From assembly GCA_947623615.1 (NCBI GenBank), contig CANQHH010000092.1, forward strand, positions 1-5,317: 5,317 nt of DNA, written 5' to 3'. Below are positions 1-5,317 of the stretch, piece after piece. The notes below the pieces were generated by a model that did not search any database, had not been told where the DNA came from, and saw only the letters and a program-made list of their open reading frames with translations. The stretch comes from an uncultured Clostridia bacterium (GTDB lineage Bacteria; Bacillota; Clostridia; TANB77; CAG-508). Both the position numbers and the translations under genes were made by a program. Each line of letters begins with the position of its first letter. Within the stretch, counting starts at the first letter, position 1.

Positions 1-53
1 ATAAGGAATTAATTGTGAATTATTTGATAGAACGATTAAAAGAAATCTTATAA
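1..53 (+). CDS. 3' end of an unidentified gene (partial)
   Basis: The third reading frame is open from the window edge to a TAA stop at 51-53. It encodes the last 16 residues of a protein, KELIVNYLIERLKEIL, an amphipathic helix-like tail with alternating charged and hydrophobic residues. The other two forward frames hit stops within the first 12 bases. A terminator-like hairpin follows 23 bases after the stop, which supports this being a real gene end. Too little is present to name the protein; a helical C-terminus like this fits many families, including small transcriptional regulators. Confidence 0.5.
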   Translation, partial: KELIVNYLIERLKEIL

Positions 54-76
54 AACATAAAATCATATTGTTTAAC

Positions 77-106
77 AGGGGTCTAACTAAATGGTTAGAC
101 TCTTTT
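77..106 (+). terminator. Rho-independent terminator of the upstream gene
   Basis: A perfect 7-bp stem, GTCTAAC (81-87) and GTTAGAC (94-100), encloses the 6-base loop TAAATG. G-C and G-U pairs between the preceding AGGG and the following TCTT can lengthen the stem. A TCTTTT tract (101-106) follows at once, as in an intrinsic terminator. It lies between the upstream stop codon and the response-regulator gene, so it should separate the two transcription units. Confidence 0.75.
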
Positions 107-135
107 AAATAAATAGCTAATAAGTAGGTGGTAAT

Positions 136-804
136 TTGAAAAATATATTAATAGTAGAAGATGATATTACTATACATAATTTAATAATGGAAATTGTTAC
201 TAGCGAAGGCTATAATGTATTTAATGCTTACTCTGGAACTGAGGCTATGCTGTTAATAGAAAAAGAGAATATAAATCTTATATTATTAGACTTAATGCTA
301 CCAGGACTAAATGGAGAAGAAATAATAGAAAAAATAAAAGATATTCCTATTATAGTTATAAGTGCTAAAATATCGCCAGAAGATAAAACAAATGCATTGT
401 TAAATGGTGCTAATGATTATATTACTAAACCTTTTAATGCCAAAGAACTTATGGCTAGGATAAAAGTACAATTGAGGTTAAATGAAGGGAAGAATGTAAA
501 CAGAGAATTAAAATATAATGATATAGTGTTAATGGAAGATAATCATACCTTATTCATTAAAGAAAAAAATATATACTTAACTAAGACTGAATATACAATA
601 CTAAAGCAACTTTTATTAAATCCTAAACAGGTTGTAACTAAAACTAGATTGCTAGATTTGATAAGTATGGATGCAGCCAATTGTGACGAAAATTCTTTAA
701 AAGTTCATATAAGCAATATAAGAAAAAAGATAAAAGCTGTAACAGAAAAGGAATATATAGAGTCTGTATGGGGAGTGGGTTTTAAGATTTATGAAGAAAA
801 TTAA
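136..804 (+). CDS. OmpR/PhoB-family response regulator
   Basis: This is a 222-residue DNA-binding response regulator, the usual length for the OmpR family. The N-terminal receiver domain (about 1-112) has the acidic pair D9/D10, the phospho-acceptor D52 in LLDLMLPG, the switch serine S76 and the invariant K98 in ITKPF. The C-terminal winged-helix domain (about 125-222) has LTKTEYTIL (148-156), the recognition-helix region ENSLKVHISNIRKKI (185-199) and the wing motif VWGVGFKI (211-218). The start is TTG at 136, placed by AGGTGG at 126-131; translation enters directly at MKNILIVEDD, as expected for the family. The likely partner is the histidine kinase at 2629-3507, separated from it by the transporter genes. 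The likely target is the TTAAC-box promoter just downstream. The upstream terminator implies that it has its own promoter, but I could not pick one out convincingly. The specific stimulus is unknown. Confidence 0.95.
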   Translation: MKNILIVEDDITIHNLIMEIVTSEGYNVFNAYSGTEAMLLIEKENINLILLDLMLPGLNGEEIIEKIKDIPIIVISAKISPEDKTNALLNGANDYITKPFNAKELMARIKVQLRLNEGKNVNRELKYNDIVLMEDNHTLFIKEKNIYLTKTEYTILKQLLLNPKQVVTKTRLLDLISMDAANCDENSLKVHISNIRKKIKAVTEKEYIESVWGVGFKIYEEN

Positions 805-807
805 TTG

Positions 808-841
808 AATTTTAACTATTTTCTTAACCGATTTCTTAACC
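808..841 (+). promoter_or_regulatory. Triple TTAAC direct repeat, probable response-regulator operator
   Basis: TTAAC occurs at 812-816, 824-828 and 836-840, exactly 12 bp apart. The second and third copies share an identical 10-base unit, TTTCTTAACC (820-829 and 832-841); the first copy is weaker, matching about 6 of 10 positions. Direct repeats spaced about one helical turn, next to the -10 of a target operon, are the known binding architecture of OmpR-family regulators. The boxes cover the -35 position, where no good -35 hexamer exists, so activation by the neighbouring response regulator is the natural reading. The binding itself is inferred. Confidence 0.7.
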
Positions 842-847
842 TTTATG

Positions 848-856
848 TATTATACT
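848..856 (+). promoter_or_regulatory. -10 element of the transporter-kinase operon promoter
   Basis: TATTAT (848-853) or the overlapping TATACT (851-856) fits a sigma-A -10 box. The region 17 bp upstream has no TTGACA-like hexamer and is occupied by the TTAAC repeats, as in activator-dependent promoters. A start site near 860 would give a leader of about 20 bases carrying AAGGAGG (865-871) before the ATG at 879. Confidence 0.55.
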
Positions 857-878
857 TCGAGTAAAAGGAGGAATTGGT

Positions 879-1793
879 ATGGAATATGTTTTAGAAACAC
901 GTAACCTTGAAAAAAAATACAAAAAATTTAAAGCACTAAAAAATGTTAATATGCATCTACCCAAAGGTGCAATATACGGACTTATAGGGAAAAATGGTGC
1001 AGGTAAAACTACTTTAATAAGATTGATTTGTGGTTTACAGAAAGTAACTAACGGGAGTTATACAATTTTTGGGATTTTAAATAATAGCAAGAAGATTAAT
1101 ATGGCAAGAAAAAGGATAGGAGCAATTATAGAACAGCCATCTATTTGTCTAGACATGAATGCAAAAGATAATTTGATAGAACAATGTAAGATTATTGGAT
1201 TGCCATTAAATAATGATATTAAAGAAATATTAAAAACAGTAGGATTGGACGATGTAGGAAAGAAAAAAGCTACAAATTTTTCGCTAGGAATGAAACAGAG
1301 ATTAGGCTTAGCAATCGCATTAGTAGGACATCCAGATTTTATTATACTTGACGAACCAATAAATGGACTTGATCCAGAAGGAATAATAGAAATAAGAGAG
1401 CTTATAATAAAACTGAATCAAGAAAAAGGAATTACATTTTTAATATCTAGCCATTATTTAGATGAATTAGCTAAAATTGCGACTCATTATGGATTTATAG
1501 ATAATGGAGAAATTATTAAAGAGATTAGTAATGAAGAACTTATAAAAAATTGTAGAAAAAGAACTGAAATAAGGGTAAGTGATGTAAAAGAATGTGTTAA
1601 ATATTTAGAGCAAGAAAAAATTTCGTATGAAGTTATTTCAGAAGAACAAATAAATATATATGATGATATAAATATTTCAGAATTTGTTGTTTCACTTTCA
1701 AATAGAAATTGTACAATAATTGAGTTTAAAGAAAAAGAAGAGACTCTTGAAAATTATTATATAAATCTAATTGGAGGTGAAGGTAATGTATAA
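879..1793 (+). CDS. ABC transporter ATP-binding protein (BcrA/LanF-like)
   Basis: This 304-residue cytoplasmic ATPase would power an ABC-2 type exporter. It has every nucleotide-binding motif: Walker A GKNGAGKTT (37-45), Q-loop Q86, signature SLGMKQ (135-140), Walker B FIILDE (154-159), D-loop NGLD (162-165) and switch histidine H192. The first 215 residues are the ATPase domain. The remaining roughly 90 residues are the extension typical of drug or bacteriocin exporters of the BcrA/LanF group, ending in a recognisable ETLENYYINLIGG tail. The ATG at 879 sits 7 bases after a near-ideal AAGGAGG. It is the first gene of an operon with the permease and kinase and overlaps the permease by 8 bases. 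Family placement is firm; the substrate (bacitracin-like peptides, lantibiotics or other membrane-active compounds) is inference. The ATPase looks intact although its partner permease is broken. Confidence 0.93.
   Translation: MEYVLETRNLEKKYKKFKALKNVNMHLPKGAIYGLIGKNGAGKTTLIRLICGLQKVTNGSYTIFGILNNSKKINMARKRIGAIIEQPSICLDMNAKDNLIEQCKIIGLPLNNDIKEILKTVGLDDVGKKKATNFSLGMKQRLGLAIALVGHPDFIILDEPINGLDPEGIIEIRELIIKLNQEKGITFLISSHYLDELAKIATHYGFIDNGEIIKEISNEELIKNCRKRTEIRVSDVKECVKYLEQEKISYEVISEEQINIYDDINISEFVVSLSNRNCTIIEFKEKEETLENYYINLIGGEGNV
1773..1780 (+). promoter_or_regulatory. Ribosome binding site that sets the permease start
   Basis: GGAGGTGA lies inside the end of the ATPase gene, 5 bases before the ATG at 1786. 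The upstream in-frame TTG at 1771 overlaps this site and cannot use it, so the permease begins MYKLLNANFF. The overlap with the ATPase stop (1791-1793) suggests translational coupling. Confidence 0.75.
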
Positions 1794-2617
1794 ATTATTA
1801 AATGCTAATTTTTTTAGATTGAAAAAAGATGTGGTCTTTTGGATATTTTTGTTTATGAGTTTAGGAATAGCTGGAATAAATGTTTTTCGATATATAGAAG
1901 TATCAAGAGCTTTTTCAAGTGAAGGAATATTAGATGATATTGTTAAACAATATATGTTGCTTATAGGTCTTTTCATTGCAATATTTGTAAGCTTATTTAT
2001 AGGAAAAGAATATTCAAATGGAACTGTAAAAAACAAAATTATAGTTCGGACATAATAGAATAAAAATATATTTTTCTAATTTGTTTACTTGTGTTATTAC
2101 TGGAATAATTTGCGATTTAGCATATATATTAGTCGCTTTATTAATAGGAATTCCGTTATTTGGAAAAATGCAAATGCCATTATCACAGTTTGGGCTAATG
2201 TTGTTTGACTCTATTTTGGTTATAATAGTATATTGCTCAATATTTAACTTTATATCAATGATGTGTTCAGAAATAACAATTTCAACTATTGTATGTCCAA
2301 TTTTATTTGTAGTTATGTTTGTTGCATGTTCATATTTGGAATCAATAATAATTAGCCAACCAGAATATATAACAAATACTTATTTTGAAAATGGAGTGGA
2401 ACACATTATTAGTAAAGAGTTGAATCCAAATTATCCAGGAAAGACGAAAGTGGCTATTGCGGAAACTATTTGTAATTTAATGCCAACAGGACAAGTGGAT
2501 GGAATATTATCTATGGAAAATGATAAGTTGCAAAAATTACCATTTTACTCTATTTTGGACATTTGCATTATAAATATTATAGGTATGTATTTTTTTAGAA
2601 AAAAGGAATTGAAATAG
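1786..2617 (+). pseudogene. ABC-2 type permease, frameshifted
   Basis: This is the membrane partner of the preceding ATPase. As read, translation from ATG 1786 stops at TAA 2053-2055 after 89 residues. Homology-like sequence continues in the next frame: skipping C2047 turns V-R-T-stop into V-G-H-N-R-I-K-I-Y-F-S-N, the usual cytoplasmic loop of this family, and runs on to TAG 2615-2617. The repaired protein is 276 residues, a normal length, with about six hydrophobic segments near 16-35, 57-75, 99-126, 135-158, 165-185 and 252-270. The segment between 186 and 250 is hydrophilic and probably extracellular. The downstream fragment has no ribosome binding site of its own near its first possible start (TTG 2081). 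The created codon CGG is the only in-frame CGG in the window. The cause may be a true mutation, a sequencing error or, less likely, recoding. The product as read has only two helices and should not form a channel. Confidence 0.85.
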
Positions 2618-2628
2618 GAGGAAAGATT

Positions 2629-3507
2629 GTGAGTATTTGGCTATATGTAGTAATTGCTATTTTAATAATTTTATTATTAATAATGATAATTAAGCTATAT
2701 TGTATTAAAAAATCAATTACAGAAATAAGAATGTCTTTTAAAAACATATTAAAAACAGATACGAACAATCTTTTAACAATATCTTCATCTGACAGGGAAT
2801 TAAATAGGCTAGCTAATGAGTTAAATACTGAACTAAAAAATTTGCGAACTTTAAGATTGCAATATGAAAAAGGAAATCATGAGCTAAAGAAAATGATAAC
2901 AAATATTTCTCATGATATGAGAACTCCACTCACAGCTATAAGTGGGTATATTGATTTGATGAAAAATGCAAAGGAAATAGAAAAAAGTGAGCGATACTTA
3001 GAGGTTATAGAGAGGAAAACCAGTGATTTAATAAATTTAACTGAGCTGTTATTTGATTTTTCAAAATCAATTGATTTAGGAATAAGGAAAGAAAAAATTT
3101 GTATAAATGAGCTTTTAGAAGAAGTGGTTGCGAACTATTATAGTATTTTTAAAGAAAATACTATAACTCCTAAAATAGATATATGTGAAGAGAAAATTTA
3201 CAGGGATATAGATAAAAATGCGGTTGTAAGGGCTTTTGAAAATATATTATCAAATGTGAGTAAATATAGTAGTGGGGATTTTAGCTTAAAATTAAGTGAT
3301 GATGGAAAAATATTTTTTTCTAACAAAGCAAAAACTTTGGATGCAACTACAGTTAAGAAAATTTTTGATAGGTATTATACAGTAGAAAATGCTAAAAAAT
3401 CTACAGGGCTAGGATTATCAATAGCTAAACAATTAATAGAATTAAATAATGGTATAATAAATGCAAAATATATCAAAGGAAATTTGATTATAGAAATTGA
3501 ATTTTAA
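2629..3507 (+). CDS. Sensor histidine kinase with a single membrane anchor
   Basis: This 292-residue kinase presumably phosphorylates the response regulator at 136-804. One hydrophobic helix (about 4-24) anchors it; there is no room for an extracellular sensor domain. A linker (25-85) with coiled-coil or HAMP-like character leads to the dimerisation and phospho-acceptor helix, with H95 in SHDMRTP (94-100). The ATPase domain has an N-box FENILSNVSKYS (203-214; N205, N209), an F-box KIFDRYYT (244-251) and a G2 box STGLGLSIAK (258-267). At the usual DxG (G1) position it has FFSNKA (229-234), with Asn for Asp, which I recall from related Firmicutes kinases. GTG start 2629 follows AGGAGG by 7 bases, and that site overlaps the permease stop, so it is the third gene of the operon. 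Lack of a sensor suggests it reads the membrane or the transporter. Kinase identity is firm; the ligand is unknown. Confidence 0.92.
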   Translation: MSIWLYVVIAILIILLLIMIIKLYCIKKSITEIRMSFKNILKTDTNNLLTISSSDRELNRLANELNTELKNLRTLRLQYEKGNHELKKMITNISHDMRTPLTAISGYIDLMKNAKEIEKSERYLEVIERKTSDLINLTELLFDFSKSIDLGIRKEKICINELLEEVVANYYSIFKENTITPKIDICEEKIYRDIDKNAVVRAFENILSNVSKYSSGDFSLKLSDDGKIFFSNKAKTLDATTVKKIFDRYYTVENAKKSTGLGLSIAKQLIELNNGIINAKYIKGNLIIEIEF

Positions 3508-3525
3508 TAAATCATATTATATAAT
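3497..3525 (+). promoter_or_regulatory. Possible sigma-A promoter for the dGTPase gene
   Basis: TTGAAT (3497-3502) and a perfect TATAAT (3520-3525) are separated by 17 bp, overlapping the last codons of the kinase gene. A start near 3532 would leave a leader of only about 13 bases, just including GGAGG. Chance matches are common in DNA this AT-rich, and there is no terminator after the kinase, so read-through from the operon is also possible. Confidence 0.45.
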
Positions 3526-3533
3526 TCAAAAAT

Positions 3534-3538
3534 GGAGG
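3534..3538 (+). promoter_or_regulatory. Ribosome binding site deciding the dGTPase start
   Basis: GGAGG is followed by two adjacent in-frame ATGs, at 3542 (3-base gap) and 3545 (6-base gap). The second has the better spacing. A further in-frame TTG at 3497 has no ribosome binding site and overlaps the kinase, so it is unlikely to be used. Confidence 0.65.
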
Positions 3539-3544
3539 TTAATG

Positions 3545-4738
3545 ATGAAAGATAGTTTATTAAATGAATCAGCAAATGAAAATAATGTTAAATGGGATAA
3601 CATTATAAAAAGAGAAAAAGCGATATATCCTAGAAATACAGATTTTCGTACTGATTTTGAAAGAGATTATACAAGAATTATACATAGTACAGCATATAGA
3701 AGGATGAAACATAAAACACAAGTATATTTTTCGCCACAAAATGACCATATATGTACGAGAATAGAGCATGTTGTTCATGTGGAATCAATAAGTTATACAA
3801 TAGCCAAATATTTAGGATTAAATACAGAATTGACAAAGGCGATTGCAACAGGTCATGATATAGGTCATAGTCCATTTGGACATCAAGGAGAAAGAATTCT
3901 ATCTGAAATTGCTGAAAGGGATATTGGAGAGAAATTCTGGCATGAGAAAAATGGATTAGATATGGTTGATAAAATAGAATTATTGGAGGATCCAGAAGGA
4001 AATAAGCAAAACCTAAATTTAACTTATGCTGTGAGGGATGGAATTATATCACATTGTGGTGAAATTGATCAAAACAATTTAAAACCAAGAGAAGAATATA
4101 TTGATTTGCAAGAATATAAAAAGCCGAATCAGTTTAACCCATATACATGGGAAGGCTGTGTGGTAAAAATTGCAGATAAAATATCATATTTAGGTAGAGA
4201 TATTGCAGATGCTATAACACTAGGAATTTTAGATAAAGATTTAAAAGAATTATATAAAATTTTGAACTGTGAAGAAAAAGAGATTATCAATAATACAAAT
4301 ATTATAAGCAGTTTGATATATGATTTATGTAGTAATTCATCTATTGAAAATGGATTATGTTTTTCAGAAGAGATGTTTGAAAAGATAAATAAATTAAAAG
4401 AATTTAATTATAAAAAGATATATTCATCTGATAAGTTAGTGAAATCTACTCATTATTTTAGATTAATATTAAATAGTATATATGATGTATTAAAAGAAAG
4501 CTGGAATAAAAAAGAAAAGATAGAAAAAATCTGCCCAGAACTTTTAAAAGACTTTGAAATTTGGCTTTCGGAATATTGGCAACTACAAAGAGATGTAAAA
4601 AATCACAATGATGCGATATTTGATACTAGCGATGAGAAGGAATATTCAAAAGCAATTATATATTATATATCTGGAATGACAGATAATTATGCAATTAGTA
4701 TGTATAATAAAATAATAGAATTTGGAACAACAGAATAA
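3545..4738 (+). CDS. dgt: dGTPase-like HD-domain deoxynucleotide triphosphohydrolase
   Basis: The family hydrolyses dGTP (and in some members other dNTPs) to the deoxynucleoside and inorganic triphosphate in the cytoplasm, lowering the dNTP pool. Numbered from ATG 3545 (397 residues), it shows the family hallmarks in order. An N-terminal block contains RTDFERDYTRIIHS followed by AYRRMKHKTQV (50-60). The HD metal ligands are H75 in TRIEH, H104/D105 in TGHDIGHSPFGH (102-113) and D211 in KIADKISYLGRD. The family SHCGE motif is at 169-173. The catalytic set looks complete, so the enzyme should be active. The C-terminal part (about 230-397) is more divergent and helical. It follows the kinase by 37 bases on the same strand, with a possible promoter of its own. 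The known dgt-dnaG-sigA neighbourhood is absent downstream. True substrate preference cannot be read from sequence; it may be housekeeping, or a member of the dGTPases that act against phage. Confidence 0.92.
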   Translation: MKDSLLNESANENNVKWDNIIKREKAIYPRNTDFRTDFERDYTRIIHSTAYRRMKHKTQVYFSPQNDHICTRIEHVVHVESISYTIAKYLGLNTELTKAIATGHDIGHSPFGHQGERILSEIAERDIGEKFWHEKNGLDMVDKIELLEDPEGNKQNLNLTYAVRDGIISHCGEIDQNNLKPREEYIDLQEYKKPNQFNPYTWEGCVVKIADKISYLGRDIADAITLGILDKDLKELYKILNCEEKEIINNTNIISSLIYDLCSNSSIENGLCFSEEMFEKINKLKEFNYKKIYSSDKLVKSTHYFRLILNSIYDVLKESWNKKEKIEKICPELLKDFEIWLSEYWQLQRDVKNHNDAIFDTSDEKEYSKAIIYYISGMTDNYAISMYNKIIEFGTTE

Positions 4739-4772
4739 AGAAAATTTTTTAAACAATTATTAGAATATAAAA

Positions 4773-4791
4773 AGGCTGTATAATACAGCTT
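4773..4791. terminator. Hairpin after the dGTPase gene, possible terminator
   Basis: GCTGTA (4775-4780) and TACAGC (4784-4789) form a perfect stem around a 3-base loop, extended by G-U and A-U pairs at the base. On the + strand the following bases (TTAGTTAT) are only a weak U-tract. On the - strand the same stem is followed by CCTTTTTATATT, a good one. It may end the dGTPase transcript weakly, or act mainly on antisense transcription. Confidence 0.45.
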
Positions 4792-4872
4792 AGTTATAGA
4801 GTGATTTTGAGGGGGTAAAATTTTTTGAAAAATTCCTCTAAAAAAATGACACTATCGAAATTAGTTAAATAC

Positions 4873-4901
4873 TAGACTTTTTTGGGGTTTTATGATATTA
4901 T
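4873..4901 (+). promoter_or_regulatory. Extended -10 promoter of the secreted-protein gene
   Basis: TAGACT (4873-4878, four of six matches to TTGACA) lies 17 bp before TATTAT (4896-4901). A TG dinucleotide at 4893-4894 gives the extended TGnTATTAT form. A start near 4908 would leave a leader of about 33 bases before the ATG at 4941. It lies in the 202-base gap after the dGTPase gene, so the last gene is probably a separate transcription unit. Confidence 0.6.
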
Positions 4902-4940
4902 ATATGCGTAAAAATAAAGAAAAAAGGTTGGATGTAAAAT

Positions 4941-5317
4941 ATGAAAAAAGTAATAGTATTTATCATTAACATAATTCTATTTTTTGCCATTGCGACAAAC
5001 GTGTATGCAGTGGAAAATTTAGAGTTGAAAACAACAAAAGATAAAGTAAATTTAGGAGAGGAATTTATAATTTCATTAGATCTGAATTCAGATAATAAAG
5101 AGAAAACATCTTTATATGCTTATACTGCAAGGTTAAGCTATGATAAAGATGTTTTTGATGTAATTGACGAATCCAATTTTGAGGAAAGTGAAAATTGGTC
5201 TGATATTACATATAATGCAAGTAATAACAAATTTGCACTGATTAATAAAAAAGGAGAGTTAGATGAAAACTTTTTGCAGATAAAGCTAAAGGTTAAAGAA
5301 AATGCAACTCCTGGAAA
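4941..5317 (+). CDS. Secreted protein with probable cohesin-like domain (partial)
   Basis: The frame is open from ATG 4941 to the window edge (125 codons plus two bases), so the C-terminus is missing. Residues 1-23 are a signal peptide: MKK, a hydrophobic core (IVFIINIILFFAIA) and a V-Y-A cleavage site, with the mature protein starting near V24. The mature part begins LELKTTKDKVNLGEEFIISLDL, continues with YTARLSYDKDVFDVI and later LQIKLKVKENATPG. This strand pattern and spacing are typical of cohesin and related beta-sandwich domains of clostridial surface proteins, which bind dockerins or act as adhesion or scaffold modules. No cell-wall anchor or dockerin is visible, but the rest is cut off. 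The ribosome binding site is weak (AAGGTTGG, 4924-4931), 9 bases before ATG. The signal peptide is clear; the cohesin assignment is from pattern recognition and is moderate. Confidence 0.75.
   Translation, partial: MKKVIVFIINIILFFAIATNVYAVENLELKTTKDKVNLGEEFIISLDLNSDNKEKTSLYAYTARLSYDKDVFDVIDESNFEESENWSDITYNASNNKFALINKKGELDENFLQIKLKVKENATPG

Noticed and set aside
95..123. Possible promoter for the response regulator (TAGACT 96-101, TAATAA 118-123)
   Set aside because: The -10 match is poor, the -35 overlaps the terminator stem, and a start site would fall on or after the ribosome binding site.
1767..2036. 89-codon open frame on the - strand
   Set aside because: It lies opposite the permease and the end of the ATPase, has no credible ribosome binding site, and its translation shows no domain pattern. 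It is a shadow of the real genes.
2081..2617. Independent second permease gene starting at TTG 2081
   Set aside because: There is no ribosome binding site upstream, and the sequence between 2048 and 2080 already encodes family-like residues in the same frame, so this is the back half of one frameshifted gene.
3497..3544. Longer dGTPase start at TTG 3497
   Set aside because: It overlaps the kinase, has no ribosome binding site and adds 16 residues without family-like sequence, while GGAGG at 3534-3538 points to the later ATGs.
3569..3875. Two overlapping - strand open frames (3569-3778 and 3678-3875)
   Set aside because: Both lie opposite the conserved N-terminal HD region of the dGTPase and resemble nothing recognisable, so they are chance open frames.
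1..5317. CRISPR arrays, tRNA or rRNA genes, insertion sequences
   Set aside because: No regularly spaced long repeats, no cloverleaf or rRNA-like segment, and no transposase or terminal inverted repeats were seen on either strand.

Overview
The window is strongly AT-rich. Its genes have strong GGAGG-type ribosome binding sites and clostridial-type two-component and ABC-transporter families. It also holds a secreted protein resembling a cohesin-like domain. Together these suggest a low-GC member of the Clostridia; the species cannot be named from sequence alone. Every gene I can support lies on the + strand.

Layout: (1) 1-53 is the 3' end of an unidentified gene, followed by an intrinsic terminator (77-106). 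(2) 136-804 is an OmpR-family response regulator, with a TTG start. (3) 805-878 is a short promoter region with three TTAAC boxes at exact 12-bp spacing just upstream of a -10 element, probably the response-regulator operator. (4) 879-3507 is a tightly packed operon: ABC ATPase, ABC-2 permease, sensor histidine kinase. The permease (1786-2617) is broken by an apparent one-base insertion near 2047. (5) 3545-4738 is a dGTPase-like HD-domain triphosphohydrolase with a possible promoter inside the end of the kinase gene. (6) 4739-4940 is non-coding, with two inverted repeats and a good extended -10 promoter. (7) 4941 to the window end is a secreted protein with a signal peptide and a probable cohesin-like domain, cut by the window edge.

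How it works together (inference): regulator, ATPase, permease and kinase look like one self-contained sensing and export/immunity module, like those that handle peptide antibiotics or lantibiotics in Firmicutes. The kinase has one N-terminal membrane helix and almost no extracellular part, so the signal probably comes through the membrane or the transporter. The phosphorylated regulator would bind the TTAAC boxes and switch on the transporter-kinase operon. This gives feedback on the kinase, while the regulator is transcribed separately. As read, the permease frameshift should disable transport.

The dGTPase is a complete enzyme gene outside the dgt-dnaG-sigA neighbourhood familiar from many Firmicutes. 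I see no clear evidence of an entirely new system. The points most worth checking are the permease frameshift, the operator, and the dGTPase context.
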